The notes below the pieces were generated by a model. It made no database searches. It saw only the letters and a program-made list of their open reading frames with translations, and was not told the origin of the DNA. From assembly GCF_013409985.1 (NCBI RefSeq), contig NZ_JACCBY010000002.1:434001-498000 (forward strand): DNA of 64,000 nt, given 5' to 3'. Shown here one piece after another: positions 46,664-56,005 of the stretch (the first letter of the stretch is position 1; the number at the start of each line of letters is the position of its first letter). The position numbers and the translations under genes are program-made. The DNA comes from Sphingomonas melonis. Lineage in GTDB: Bacteria; Pseudomonadota; Alphaproteobacteria; Sphingomonadales; Sphingomonadaceae.

Positions 46664-48577
46664 ATGACCGCCTACACTCCTGACGCGCTCATCGCGGCGG
46701 ACATCCACGCCTATCTCGACGGCCACGCGCACAAGTCGATGCTGCGCTTCATCACCTGCGGTTCGGTGGACGACGGCAAGTCGACGCTCATCGGCCGCCT
46801 GCTCTACGATTCGAAGACGATCTTCGAAGACCAGCTCAGCCAGCTCGAAGCGGACAGCAAGCGCCTCGGTACGCAGGGGCAGAATATCGACTTCGCCTTG
46901 CTCGTCGACGGCCTCGCCGCCGAGCGCGAACAGGGCATCACGATCGACGTCGCCTATCGCTTCTTCGCGACCGACAAGCGCAAGTTCATCGTCGCCGACA
47001 CGCCGGGCCACGAACAATATACCCGCAACATGGTCACCGGCGCATCGACCGCGGACCTCGCCGTGATCCTGATCGACGCGCGCAAGGGCGTGCTGACGCA
47101 GACGCGGCGGCATTCCTTTCTGGCGCATCTGATCGGCATCCGTCACATCGTACTCGCGGTGAACAAGATGGATCTCGTCGGTCACGATCGATCCCGGTTC
47201 GAGGAGATCGTCGCCGATTACAGCGCCTTCGCGCACAGCATCGGCATCACCGGCTTCACCGCCATCCCGCTTTCGGGGCTGACCGGCGCCAACATCACGA
47301 CCCGCTCCGACGCAATGCCGTGGTACGACGGTCCGGCGCTGCTGCCGCATCTGGAGACGGTGCCGGTCGAGGCCGATGCGGCGGGCGGCGCGCCGTTCCG
47401 CCTGCCGGTCCAGTGGGTCAACCGCCCCGACCTCGACTTTCGCGGGTTCGCGGGGACAATCGCGGCGGGTCGCATCCATGTCGGCGATCCCGTGCGCATC
47501 GTTCCTTCGGGCAAGACGTCCCGGGTCGCGCGTATCGTCACGTTCGACGGCGACCGCGACGAAGCCGGTGCCGGCGAGGCGGTGACGCTGGTGCTCGCCG
47601 ATGAGGTGGATTGCTCGCGCGGCGACGTCATCGCTGCGGCCGACGCCCCGCTGGAGGCCGCCAACCAGTTCGAGGCGACGGTCATCTGGCTCGCCGACAC
47701 CGCGCTGGTGCCCGGGCGCGGCTATTGGCTCAAGCTAGGCACGCGCACGGTCGGCGCCACGGTGCAGCCGCCCGCTTATGTCGTCGACGTCAACACGCAG
47801 GCGCACCTTTCCGCCAAGACGCTCGAACTCAACGATATCGGCGTGGCGGAGGTGTTCACCGACGCACCGCTCGTCTTCGCGCCCTACGAGCATAGCCACA
47901 CGCTCGGCGGCTTCATCCTGATCGATCGCGAAACCAACGCCACCGTCGCTGCCGGCCTGATCCACCATGCGCTGCGCCGGGCGCAGAACGTCCACTGGCA
48001 GTCGGTCGACATCACCCGCGAGGCGCATGCCCGTCAGAAGGGCCAGTCGCCGCGCCTCCTGTGGTTCACCGGCCTGTCGGGCTCGGGCAAGTCGACGATC
48101 GCCAATCTCGTCGAGAAGAAGCTCCACGCGCTGGGGCGCCATAGCTTCCTGCTCGATGGCGACAACGTCCGTCACGGCCTCAACAAGGACCTGGGGTTCA
48201 GCGATGCCGACCGGATCGAGAACATCCGCCGTGTCGGTGAGGTCGCCAAATTAATGACCGACGCCGGACTGATCGTGCTCACCGCCTTCATCTCGCCGTT
48301 CCGGGCCGAACGCGATCTGGTGCGCAAGCTGCTGCCCGCGGGCGAATTCGTCGAGATCTTCGTCGATACGCCGCTGGCCGAGGCGGAGGCCCGCGACCCC
48401 AAGGGCCTCTATGCCAAGGCGCGTGCCGGCGAGATCGCGCATTTCACCGGCATCTCCAGCCCCTACGAGCCGCCCGAGCGTCCCGACATCCATATCGACA
48501 CGCGCCGCGAAAGCGCCGAGGCTGCCGCCGAACGGATCGTCGAACATGTGCTCGGCGTATGGAGTTTCGAATTGTGA
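46664..48577 (+). CDS. cysNC: Bifunctional sulfate adenylyltransferase subunit 1 / adenylylsulfate kinase
   Basis: 637 residues. N-terminal EF-Tu-like GTPase: G1 GSVDDGKST (33-41), G2 [17 protein letters not shown]3 [14 protein letters not shown]4 NKMD, then beta-barrel domains to about residue 440. A C-terminal APS kinase starts near residue 465 with P-loop [19 protein letters not shown] (about 470) and [20 protein letters not shown]. The fusion converts sulfate to APS with CysD, then to PAPS. GAGGGAGG Shine-Dalgarno precedes the ATG. The stop codon overlaps the cysQ GTG start. No cysH (PAPS reductase) follows. Confidence 0.97.
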   Translation: MTAYTPDALIAADIHAYLDGHAHKSMLRFITCGSVDDGKSTLIGRLLYDSKTIFEDQLSQLEADSKRLGTQGQNIDFALLVDGLAAEREQGITIDVAYRFFATDKRKFIVADTPGHEQYTRNMVTGASTADLAVILIDARKGVLTQTRRHSFLAHLIGIRHIVLAVNKMDLVGHDRSRFEEIVADYSAFAHSIGITGFTAIPLSGLTGANITTRSDAMPWYDGPALLPHLETVPVEADAAGGAPFRLPVQWVNRPDLDFRGFAGTIAAGRIHVGDPVRIVPSGKTSRVARIVTFDGDRDEAGAGEAVTLVLADEVDCSRGDVIAAADAPLEAANQFEATVIWLADTALVPGRGYWLKLGTRTVGATVQPPAYVVDVNTQAHLSAKTLELNDIGVAEVFTDAPLVFAPYEHSHTLGGFILIDRETNATVAAGLIHHALRRAQNVHWQSVDITREAHARQKGQSPRLLWFTGLSGSGKSTIANLVEKKLHALGRHSFLLDGDNVRHGLNKDLGFSDADRIENIRRVGEVAKLMTDAGLIVLTAFISPFRAERDLVRKLLPAGEFVEIFVDTPLAEAEARDPKGLYAKARAGEIAHFTGISSPYEPPERPDIHIDTRRESAEAAAERIVEHVLGVWSFEL

Positions 48578-49323
48578 GCGCCCCGGTCACCGATGTCGAA
48601 CTGGCACGCAGCATCGCCGAGGAAGCGGGCGCGCTGCTGCTCGCGCTTCGCGACCGCGGCGACGTGTCGGGCAAGGCGCTCGGCGACATCGGTGATCGCG
48701 AAGCGAATGTGCTGATCCTCGACCGGCTCCGCGCCGCGCGGCCGGACGACTTCATCCTGTCCGAAGAGTCGATCGACGATCGGGCCCGCTGCGCCGCGGA
48801 GCGGGTGTGGATCGTCGATCCGCTCGACGGCACGCGCGATTATGCCGAGGGGCTGGACGATTGGGCGGTGCATATCGGCCTCGCGATCGGCGGTCGCCCG
48901 ACGGTGGGTGCCGTCGCGGTGCCGACGACCGGCCGCGTCTACACCACTGCCGAGGCACGCTGCACGCAGCTGCGCAGCGCCGCGGCGCCGCGGATGGTGG
49001 TCAGCCGCACCCGTGCCACCGACATGGTCGAGCGCGTCGGGCGTGCGCTCGCGACGACCCGCGTCGGCATGGGCTCGGCCGGGGTCAAGGCGATGGCGGT
49101 GGTCGATGGCCGCGCCGACATCTACCTGCACGACGGCGGTCAATATGAGTGGGACAATTGCGCTCCCGCCGCGGTCGCGCTGGCGGCCGGCCTGCACGCC
49201 TCGCGCATCGACGGCAGTCCTTTGGTCTACAATTGCGAGAACCCGCTGCTGCCCGACCTGCTCATCTGCCGGCCGGAACTCGCCGACCAGGTGCTCGCTG
49301 CGGTCGCTGCCGCTACGGCGTGA
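48574..49323 (+). CDS. cysQ: 3'(2'),5'-bisphosphate nucleotidase
   Basis: 249 residues from a GTG at 48574 that overlaps the cysNC stop codon (an ATG at 48559 is the alternative). Inositol-monophosphatase fold with metal-binding [15 protein letters not shown] (Asp82 region) and C-terminal [19 protein letters not shown]. It removes the 3'-phosphate of PAP, the toxic by-product of PAPS use, so it is coupled to sulfate activation. It overlaps the convergent BASS transporter gene by 11 bp. Confidence 0.93.
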   Translation: MSAPVTDVELARSIAEEAGALLLALRDRGDVSGKALGDIGDREANVLILDRLRAARPDDFILSEESIDDRARCAAERVWIVDPLDGTRDYAEGLDDWAVHIGLAIGGRPTVGAVAVPTTGRVYTTAEARCTQLRSAAAPRMVVSRTRATDMVERVGRALATTRVGMGSAGVKAMAVVDGRADIYLHDGGQYEWDNCAPAAVALAAGLHASRIDGSPLVYNCENPLLPDLLICRPELADQVLAAVAAATA

Positions 49324-50338
49324 CCGCGGCCCCGGCTTCGGCCCCGGCCTCGGCCTTCGCCTCGGCCAGGCTCGCCGCATTCGCGTAGCGGCGGGCGATC
49401 ACCGCGCAGGCGATCAGCTGGATCTGGTGGAACAGCATCACCGGCAGCAGCACCGCACCGACCTGCGCCGCCGGAAACAGCACCCCCGCCATCGGCACGC
49501 CCGAGGCAAGGCTCTTCTTCGAGCCGCAGAACAGCAGCACGATGGCATCCTCGCGGCTGAAGCCCAGCGCCCTGCCGGCGACCCAGGTGAACACGAGCAC
49601 CACCGCCAGCAGCACCGAACACAGGACGCCGATCAGCAGCAGGTCGGCCGGCGACACGCGGCTCCACAGCCCCTCGACCACGGCGGCGCCGAAGGCGCTG
49701 TAGACGACGAGCAGGATCGAGCCGCGGTCGACGATCGTCAGCAGCCGCTTCTGCCGCGCGACGAGACCGCCGATCCACGGCCGCAGCAGATGCCCGGCGA
49801 GGAACGGCACGAGCAGCTGCCCGACGATCGATTCGACCGCCGACAGCGAGATGCCGCCGCCCTGCCCCTCGACGCCACTGCCGATCAGCAGGGCGACCAG
49901 CGCCGGCGTCAGCACGATGCCGATGAGGTTCGAGAAGGACGCGCTGCACACCGCCGCGGCGACATTGCCGCGTGCGATCGCGGTAAAGGCGATCGACGAC
50001 TGCACCGTCGACGGCAGCAGCGTGAGGAACAGCATCCCGACCGCAACGGGTCCGGCGAGCCCCGGCACCTGTTCCAGCCCGATGCCGAGCAGCGGGAACA
50101 CCAGGAACGTCGTGGCGAACACGGCGAGGTGCAACCGCCAGTTTCGCGCCCCTTCCCAGATCGCGTCGCGAGACAGTTTTGCACCATGCAAAAAGAACAA
50201 CAACACAATCCCAACATCCGCAGCACCGGCGGCGACGTCCGCCCACGGGCCGCGGGCGGGCAAAACGCTGGCGAGCACCACGGTGCCGAGCAGCATCAGG
50301 ATGAAGGGTTCGAACAGGGACAGGATCGCACGCAGCAT
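49313..50338 (-). CDS. BASS/SBF-like family transporter
   Basis: 341 residues from the ATG at 50338 (a GTG one codon upstream is possible). About nine or ten hydrophobic helices; the crossing motifs LLPSTVQSSIAFTAIARGN and VLLFCGSKKSLASGVPMA match the SBF_like (PF13593) group related to bile-acid:sodium symporters and the yeast Rch1-like regulators. In bacteria the group moves organic anions with sodium; substrates are unknown. Its end overlaps cysQ by 11 bp in convergent orientation. A tail of repeated AEAKAEAGAEAGA ends the protein. Confidence 0.88.
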   Translation of the reverse strand: MLRAILSLFEPFILMLLGTVVLASVLPARGPWADVAAGAADVGIVLLFFLHGAKLSRDAIWEGARNWRLHLAVFATTFLVFPLLGIGLEQVPGLAGPVAVGMLFLTLLPSTVQSSIAFTAIARGNVAAAVCSASFSNLIGIVLTPALVALLIGSGVEGQGGGISLSAVESIVGQLLVPFLAGHLLRPWIGGLVARQKRLLTIVDRGSILLVVYSAFGAAVVEGLWSRVSPADLLLIGVLCSVLLAVVLVFTWVAGRALGFSREDAIVLLFCGSKKSLASGVPMAGVLFPAAQVGAVLLPVMLFHQIQLIACAVIARRYANAASLAEAKAEAGAEAGAAVTP

Positions 50339-50399
50339 CACAGGCGCTTAGGCCAGCTGCCGCGGCCCTGCCACCCCGCGATGATGGAAAGCGGATATG

Positions 50400-50434
50400 A
50401 AAACCCCCGCCGGACCATCGCTGGTCCGCGGGGG
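50400..50434 (-). terminator. Intrinsic terminator of tRNA-Arg
   Basis: On the minus strand the stem pairs CCCCCGCGGACCA with TGGTCCGGCGGGGG around a GCGA loop (one bulge), followed by TTTT at 50403-50400. It starts 7 bp after the tRNA CCA end. Clear Rho-independent layout. Confidence 0.85.
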
Positions 50435-50440
50435 AGATCC

Positions 50441-50517
50441 TGGTGCGCCCGGAACGATTCGAACGTCCGACCCTCAGATTCGTAGTCTGATGCTCTATCC
50501 AGCTGAGCTACGGGCGC
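50441..50517 (-). tRNA. tRNA-Arg (anticodon ACG)
   Basis: 77 nt including an encoded CCA end. The acceptor arms GCGCCCG/CGGGCGC pair; the D arm AGCTCAGCTGGATAGAGC, anticodon stem TCAGA/TCTGA with loop CTACGAA (anticodon ACG, wobble A expected to be inosine), and T arm with GTTCGAATC follow. It reads CGU/CGC/CGA codons, the most used Arg set in a GC-rich genome. No integrated element sits at its 3' end. Confidence 0.95.
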
Positions 50518-50531
50518 ACATTGGAGGCGCG

Positions 50532-50559
50532 CTGATAGCAGACGTTTCGAACCGCGCAA
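50532..50559 (-). promoter_or_regulatory. Possible promoter of tRNA-Arg
   Basis: TTGCGC, 16 nt, TATCAG on the minus strand, ending 15 bp before the tRNA 5' end. A plausible sigma-70-type promoter with a moderate -10 match. Confidence 0.35.
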
Positions 50560-50599
50560 GTGCGTTGCGCCATTTTCTGCGACCGCATAGACCGATGGC

Positions 50600-51097
50600 A
50601 TGAAAACCGCCCCCCTGCTCGCGCTCCTGCTCCTCCCGCTTGGGGGCTGTGCGCAGGATAGGACGCGCTATCCGTCGCTGGCGCCGCGCGCGGTGGAGAA
50701 GCTGGGCTTTGCCGAACCCGAGGTGACGATCGCCGAAGCCAAGCCCGACCCAGCCCTGGATGCGCGCATCGCGACGTGGCAGGGCACGCTCGACGCGGTA
50801 TCCAAGGGCTTCGGCGCCGATGCCGCAAAGGCCGAGACCGCCGCGGCGCGCGCGCGCGGCAAGGGCGTTGGCAGCGACGCGTGGCTCGACGCGCAATCGG
50901 CGCTGGCCGGGCTCGACGACTGGCGTGCGCAGACCTCTGCGTTGCTCACCGACATCGATCAGGCCGCGACGGATCGCGCCGCCGCACTGGCGCCCGCCTA
51001 TCCCACGCTTGCGACGCTGCGCGCGCGCGTGGTGGCCGAGGCAGACCGGCAGAGCGGCACGATCGACCGGCTACAGGCGACCCTGCCCGCCGCCTAA
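50600..51097 (+). CDS. Lipoprotein with alpha-helical body, unknown function
   Basis: 165 residues. Signal MKTAPLLALLLLPLGGC with lipobox LGGC (Cys17). The mature part is strongly helical and Ala/Asp-rich (KAETAAARARGKGVGSDAWL, SALLTDIDQAATDRAAALA), suggesting a coiled-coil-like periplasmic protein. No family recognised. It faces the MFS/spermidine-synthase gene; their stop codons overlap (TAA and TAG share bases at 51094-51097). Confidence 0.8.
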   Translation: MKTAPLLALLLLPLGGCAQDRTRYPSLAPRAVEKLGFAEPEVTIAEAKPDPALDARIATWQGTLDAVSKGFGADAAKAETAAARARGKGVGSDAWLDAQSALAGLDDWRAQTSALLTDIDQAATDRAAALAPAYPTLATLRARVVAEADRQSGTIDRLQATLPAA

Positions 51098-53304
51098 CGG
51101 CGCCATTTGAGCAAAGGCAGGATCGTCGAATAATCGTCGGTCCAGGCTTCGAAGCCCGCCCGCGGCACCAACGGCACCCAGCGCGGCTCCGCTGCCGCCA
51201 GCGTGCGGATCGTCGCCGGGTCCCGCGACAGCGCGATCCACTGGCTGGCCGAGGCCAACGGCGTGCGCTGCGCCGGCTGGTAATAGAGCTTCGCCGCCTG
51301 CCACCCGCCCGCCTGCGCTGCCGCCGCGACGACGGGCTCGAGGTCGAGGAAGCGGTTGGAGACGTGGACGAGCAGCAGCCCCCTGGGTTGCAGCACATGC
51401 GCGTAATCGGCGAACGCCTCGCGCGTCATCAGGTGCATCGGGATCGCGTCCGATGAAAAGGCATCGAGCGCGAGCAGGTCGAGGCTGGCCGGCCGGTCGG
51501 CCTCAAGGCTGATGCGGGCATCGCCGATGCGGATGTCCGGCCGCGGCAGGCAGTCCTTGAGGTAGGTGAACTGGCCGGTATCGCGGGCGATGCGCACCAC
51601 CGCCGGGTCGATCTCGTAGAAGCGCCAGCGCTGCGCCGGCTGCGCGTAGCAGGCGAGCGTGCCGGTGCCGAGACCGACAATGCCGACGCGCGCCGTCGGA
51701 CCATAGAGCCGGTCGAGCGCCGCCATGGCGCGGCCGATGCCGGAGGGCGCCGCATAATAGGTGGTCGGCAGGCGTTCGAGCACCGGGCTGCCGGTGAACT
51801 GGATGCCGTGCACCGTGGTACCGTGATCGAGTTCGCGCACGCCGCGCGTATCGCGGATCGTGTAGACGCCGAAATAGCTGCGCGTGCGCGCGCCATGCTC
51901 CAGCGACAGCTCGACCGCACGCCAGCCGCCGAAGATCACCAGCGTCACCGCCAGGATCAGCGCATAGGACAGCCGCGCGCCGACCGAGATCACGCCGATC
52001 ACGGCTATGCCGATGAAGGTCAGCCCCTGATGCCCCTCGCCGAACAGCTCCGCCGGGCCGCGGAAGGTCAGCGTCGCGAGCAGCACCAGCGCCGCCACCA
52101 CGCCGGCATAGGCCAGCCGTCGCTTGGCCGGCGTCGTCCACAGGCTGCGGATGCCGTGGGTCAGGAACACCTGCGGCACGAGCAGTCCCGCCGCGAAGAT
52201 CAGGATCGGATATTCGTAGGTCCAGTCGAACACCACCGGTGCGACCAGCCCCGCGAAGATCCCGCCAAGCGCGCCGCCGAACGCCATCGCCAGATAGAAA
52301 CCGGTCAGCCGGTCGGGCTCGGGTCGCAGCCGGTACATCTGCGTGTGCAGCGCCACCGACACCATGAACAGCAGCGTCAGCGCGATGCCGAGATTGACCA
52401 GCGGCGATTCGTTGAAGCCGCCGATCATCACGCCGCCGAACATCAGGATGGTGATCGGCGCGATCCGGGTGAGCAGGTCGGCGATCTCGCGATTGGCGGC
52501 AAAGGCGATGGTGAAGCTGAGCAGGTAGAGGCCGAGCGGCAGCACCCAGAGCAGCGGCATCGCGACGATGTCGGTGGTGATATAGGTCGAGGTCGCGAGC
52601 ATCAGCCCCGACGGCACCAGCGCCAGCGCGATCCAGTGCAACACCCGCCGCGGCGTCGCCGGTTCGCTGGTCGGCCGTGCCACGTCGGCACCCGCACCGC
52701 GCGGCAGGCGAACGGCGCAGGCGATCACCAGCACGATGAGCAGCAGATAGCCGCCGCTCCACAACCAGCTCTGCTGGCGCAGCGCGAGCAGCGGCTCGAC
52801 AACCAAAGGATAGGCGATCAGCCCGCCAAAACTGCCGAGGTTGGAGGCGGCGTAGAGGGCATAGGGATCGCCTTCACGGCTGGCGATGCTGAACCAGCGT
52901 TGCACCAACGGCGCCTGCGCGGAGACGGCGAAGAACAGCGGCCCGATCGAGGCGCCGAGCAGCCAGGGCACCCACAGGGCCGGCGTGACGCCGGCGTGGC
53001 TGCCGGTCAGCGCGAGTCCGATCGGCAGCCACGCCGCGCCGATCAGCAGCACCGCGACATGGATCGCCGCCTGCAACCAAGGCCGCACCCGCGCCAGCGC
53101 GTGCGCATAGGCATAACCGCCAAGCAGCAGCGTCTGGTAGACGAGCATCGCCGAATTCCACACCGCCGGCGCGCCGCCGAGCCGCGGCAGCGCCATCCGC
53201 GCGACCATCGGCTGGACGAGGAAGAGCAGGAACGATCCGGTGAGGATCGTGACGACGAAGGTGATCCGGCAGGCGCGCGTGGCGGCCGGCGATGATGCGG
53301 TCAT
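51094..53304 (-). CDS. MFS-like membrane domain fused to spermidine-synthase-like methyltransferase fold
   Basis: 736 residues from the ATG at 53304, which overlaps the GNAT gene stop. The first about 470 residues hold roughly a dozen membrane helices (LTGSFLLFLVQPMVARMALP is the usual start of this family). The C-terminal about 240 residues carry a spermidine-synthase fold: VGIVGLGTGTLACYAQPAQ, RFYEIDPAVVRIA, LLALDAFSSDAIPMHLMT. These fused proteins are widespread and poorly characterised; the SpeE-like domain may make or modify polyamines at the membrane, but activity is unproven. Third gene after hemB and GNAT. Confidence 0.85.
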   Translation of the reverse strand: MTASSPAATRACRITFVVTILTGSFLLFLVQPMVARMALPRLGGAPAVWNSAMLVYQTLLLGGYAYAHALARVRPWLQAAIHVAVLLIGAAWLPIGLALTGSHAGVTPALWVPWLLGASIGPLFFAVSAQAPLVQRWFSIASREGDPYALYAASNLGSFGGLIAYPLVVEPLLALRQQSWLWSGGYLLLIVLVIACAVRLPRGAGADVARPTSEPATPRRVLHWIALALVPSGLMLATSTYITTDIVAMPLLWVLPLGLYLLSFTIAFAANREIADLLTRIAPITILMFGGVMIGGFNESPLVNLGIALTLLFMVSVALHTQMYRLRPEPDRLTGFYLAMAFGGALGGIFAGLVAPVVFDWTYEYPILIFAAGLLVPQVFLTHGIRSLWTTPAKRRLAYAGVVAALVLLATLTFRGPAELFGEGHQGLTFIGIAVIGVISVGARLSYALILAVTLVIFGGWRAVELSLEHGARTRSYFGVYTIRDTRGVRELDHGTTVHGIQFTGSPVLERLPTTYYAAPSGIGRAMAALDRLYGPTARVGIVGLGTGTLACYAQPAQRWRFYEIDPAVVRIARDTGQFTYLKDCLPRPDIRIGDARISLEADRPASLDLLALDAFSSDAIPMHLMTREAFADYAHVLQPRGLLLVHVSNRFLDLEPVVAAAAQAGGWQAAKLYYQPAQRTPLASASQWIALSRDPATIRTLAAAEPRWVPLVPRAGFEAWTDDYSTILPLLKWRR

Positions 53305-53849
53305 GCGCTCCGTTCGATCACATAGACGATATGTCGGGACAGCGGATGATCCGCGGCGAATTTGGGATGCGCGAAGTCGAGGTCGGGACGCGCGCTCATG
53401 CCGAGCCGCCGCATCAGCCCCCAGGAGGCGGTGTTCGCCGGCACCGTCCACGCCGCGATCCGCGCGCGATCCGTGTTGGCGAAGCCCCAGGTGAGGCTCG
53501 CCGCCGCAGCCTCGCGCGCATAGCCCTGCCCCCATGCCGCGCGCGCGAAGCGCCAGCCGATCTCCAGTTCGTCCGCCACGCCGGTGCCGGGCGGACCGCC
53601 GACACGCAGACCGCAATAACCGAGCAACCGCGCGTCATCGCGCCGCTCAACCGCCCACAGGCAATGGCCCGAAGCCGCCTGGCCGGCGATCTGGCGGTCG
53701 ATCATCGCATCGCTCGCCGCCGCGTCGATCGGGCCGTCGAGATAGCGCATGACCTCGGGATCGCGGTTGATCGCCGCGAACGCCGCGCGGTCGTCGTCAC
53801 GCCATCCGCGCAGGATCAGCCGTTCGGTCTCGATCCGGAAATCAGCCAT
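53301..53849 (-). CDS. GNAT-family N-acetyltransferase (RimJ/RimL-like)
   Basis: 182 residues. Starts FRIETERLILRGWRDDDRAA, the RimJ/RimL/YoaA-like opening. The acetyl-CoA-binding motif A region is ELEIGWRFARAAWGQGYAREA, with ANTASWGLMRRLGM as the later motif. It acetylates an amine such as a protein N-terminus, polyamine or drug. Its start overlaps hemB by 8 bp and its stop overlaps the MFS/SpdSyn start, so three genes are coupled. The polyamine-synthase-like neighbour makes a polyamine or amine acetyltransferase worth testing (inference). Confidence 0.88.
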   Translation of the reverse strand: MADFRIETERLILRGWRDDDRAAFAAINRDPEVMRYLDGPIDAAASDAMIDRQIAGQAASGHCLWAVERRDDARLLGYCGLRVGGPPGTGVADELEIGWRFARAAWGQGYAREAAAASLTWGFANTDRARIAAWTVPANTASWGLMRRLGMSARPDLDFAHPKFAADHPLSRHIVYVIERSA

Positions 53850-54834
53850 TCAGCAGTCGCGCCGCATGCGCCGCATGATAGGTGAGCACGCCCGAACAGC
53901 CGGCGCGCTTGAACGCCATCAGCGTCTCCAGCACCAACGCGTCACGCTCGCCCGCCCCCGCCGCGACCGAGGCCTCCAGCATCGCATATTCGCCCGACAC
54001 CTGATAGGCGAACACCGGCACCTCGAAGCGCGTCTTCACCCGCACGATGATGTCGAGATACGGCAATCCCGGCTTGACCATCACGCTGTCCGCGCCCTCG
54101 GCGAGATCGAGCGCGACCTCGCGGAGCGCCTCCTCGGCGTTGGAGGCATCCATCTGATAGGTCTTCTTGTCGCCCTTCAGCAGCCCGCGACTGCCGACCG
54201 CGTCGCGAAACGGGCCGTAGAAGCCGCTGGCGTATTTCGCGGCATAGCTCATGATCTGGACGTTATGCGCGCCCTCGCCTTCCAGCGCGCTGCGGATCAT
54301 GCCGATGCGGCCGTCCATCATGTCGGACGGCGCGATGATGTCGGCGCCGGCGCGCGCCTGGTTGAGCGCCTGCTGGATCAACAGGTCGGCGGTCGAGTCG
54401 TTGACGACATAGCCCGCCGCATCGACCAGCCCGTCGTGGCCGTGGCTGGTATAGGGATCGAGCGCGACATCGGTCAGCACGCCGACCTCCGGCACCGCAT
54501 CCTTGATCGCACGAATCGCCCGGCACATCAGATTGTCGGGGTTGAGCGCCTCGCGCCCGTCGTCGGTCTTGAGGTGCGCGGGCGTGAACGGGAACAGCGC
54601 CACGCAGGGGATGCCGAGGCCGTGCGCCTCCTTCGCCCGCGCGACGATGCCATCGACCGACCAGCGCGACACGCCCGGCAAACTCTCGATCGGCTGCTCG
54701 ACGTCCTCGCCCTCGACGATGAACATCGGCCAGATCAGGTCGGCCGGGGTCAACACGGTCTCGGCATGAAGACGGCGGCTCCAACCGCTTGCACGGGTAC
54801 GGCGCAGACGAAGCGCGGGATAGGCAGCAGTCAT
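53842..54834 (-). CDS. hemB: Porphobilinogen synthase (delta-aminolevulinic acid dehydratase)
   Basis: 330 residues from the ATG at 54834 (an upstream extension lacks family similarity). TIM barrel with the Schiff-base lysines Lys200 in YAAKYASGFYG and Lys254 in VMVKPGLPYLDII, and GLLKGDKKTYQMD. It condenses two 5-aminolevulinate molecules in haem/chlorophyll synthesis. First gene of a hemB-GNAT-MFS/SpdSyn unit. Divergent from a lipid kinase over an 88-bp gap. Metal type: DVALDPYTSHGHDG has no Cys cluster, so the magnesium type is likely. Confidence 0.96.
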   Translation of the reverse strand: MTAAYPALRLRRTRASGWSRRLHAETVLTPADLIWPMFIVEGEDVEQPIESLPGVSRWSVDGIVARAKEAHGLGIPCVALFPFTPAHLKTDDGREALNPDNLMCRAIRAIKDAVPEVGVLTDVALDPYTSHGHDGLVDAAGYVVNDSTADLLIQQALNQARAGADIIAPSDMMDGRIGMIRSALEGEGAHNVQIMSYAAKYASGFYGPFRDAVGSRGLLKGDKKTYQMDASNAEEALREVALDLAEGADSVMVKPGLPYLDIIVRVKTRFEVPVFAYQVSGEYAMLEASVAAGAGERDALVLETLMAFKRAGCSGVLTYHAAHAARLLNG

Positions 54835-54922
54835 GACGCATCCTGTTTGACGAGGTAAGGCGGCTTTGAGGGATCGCGGCGCGCTTGCCAAGCGTTGCGC
54901 ACCCGTAACCGATCGGAACCTC

Positions 54923-55813
54923 ATGACCCAGTTCACGTCTGCCGCGCTGATCGTCAACGCCAAGTCGCGCCGGGGCCAAGCCTTGTTCGAAAGAGCATGC
55001 AAGGCGTTGAGCGGCCTTCCCTATCCGGTGGACGCCCATGCCGTGGAGAATCCCGATGACCTGGTCGAAACGGTCCGCAACGCGCTTGCCAAGAAGCCGC
55101 AGCTCGTCATCCTGGGCGGCGGCGACGGCACGATCAGCGGCCTGGTCGACCTGCTCGTCGGCCAGAACGTCGTGCTCGGCGTGCTGCCGCTCGGCACCGC
55201 GAACAGCTTCGCGCGCACGCTCGGCCTGCCGCTCGATATCGAGGGCGCGATCGAGGCGATCCGGACCGGTGTTCCCAAGCGCATCGACCTCGGCAAGATC
55301 GACGGCGACTATTTCGCCAATTGCGCGGCGATGGGGATCAGCCCGCAGATCGCCGAGACCGTGCCGCACGGGTTGAAGAAGGTCCTGGGCCGCATCGGCT
55401 ATCTCGGCTGGGCAAGCTGGCAGTTCGCGCGCTTCAAGCCGTTCATCCTGACGGTGGACGACGGCACCGAGGCCAAGACGATGCGCGTCGTCGAGGTGCG
55501 TATCTCCAACGGCCCGTATCATGGCGGCACTTGGCTGGTCGACGAAGCCTCGATCAACTCGGGCGAGATCGTCGTCCAGGCGGTGACCGGCCGCTACAAA
55601 CGGACGCTGGTGAAGAATTGGGCGGCGAGCTTCTTCGGCCACGAATCGCGCCATCAGGATACGGTGACCTTCTCGGGCAAGTCGCTGCGCATCGAGACCA
55701 AGCCGTCGCTACCGATCTCGATCGACGGCGAGGTGCTGGCGTATACGCCGGTCACGGCACAGGTGGCGCCGGGCGTGATCGAGGTGATGGTGCCGGCTGC
55801 GGCGGCGGGCTGA
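54923..55813 (+). CDS. Diacylglycerol-kinase-catalytic-domain lipid kinase (YegS-like)
   Basis: 296 residues from the ATG at 54923. DAGK_cat motifs: LILGGGDGTISGLVDLLVG (written in part as ILGGGDGTISG) and VLPLGTANSFARTLGLP, followed by a beta-rich C-terminal lobe. These kinases phosphorylate diacylglycerol, phosphatidylglycerol or sphingoid-like lipids. In sphingolipid-making sphingomonads a ceramide/sphingosine-type substrate is conceivable (inference only). Single gene, divergent from hemB. The 192 bp after it hold no recognised feature apart from an AAAAGCTTTT palindrome near 55840. Confidence 0.9.
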   Translation: MTQFTSAALIVNAKSRRGQALFERACKALSGLPYPVDAHAVENPDDLVETVRNALAKKPQLVILGGGDGTISGLVDLLVGQNVVLGVLPLGTANSFARTLGLPLDIEGAIEAIRTGVPKRIDLGKIDGDYFANCAAMGISPQIAETVPHGLKKVLGRIGYLGWASWQFARFKPFILTVDDGTEAKTMRVVEVRISNGPYHGGTWLVDEASINSGEIVVQAVTGRYKRTLVKNWAASFFGHESRHQDTVTFSGKSLRIETKPSLPISIDGEVLAYTPVTAQVAPGVIEVMVPAAAAG

Positions 55814-56005
55814 GTTCACGCGAAGAAGCAAAAGCTTTTTACGGGCAGGCAAAAGTACGCAAAGGGATTCGCTTATCGTGCAATGGAGTTCCCCGTGGAT
55901 GACCAGAATTAAACGGGGAGGCTAAAGCGAGCGATTGCTACCTAAGCCCTCCGCGTCCTCTGCGCCTCTGCGCGCAATTCCTTCCGCGTCGCGTCTTCGC
56001 GAGAA

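Noticed and set aside
50441..50599. An integrated element at the tRNA-Arg gene
   Set aside because: The tRNA is followed by its own terminator and ordinary genes; no integrase and no duplicated tRNA end.
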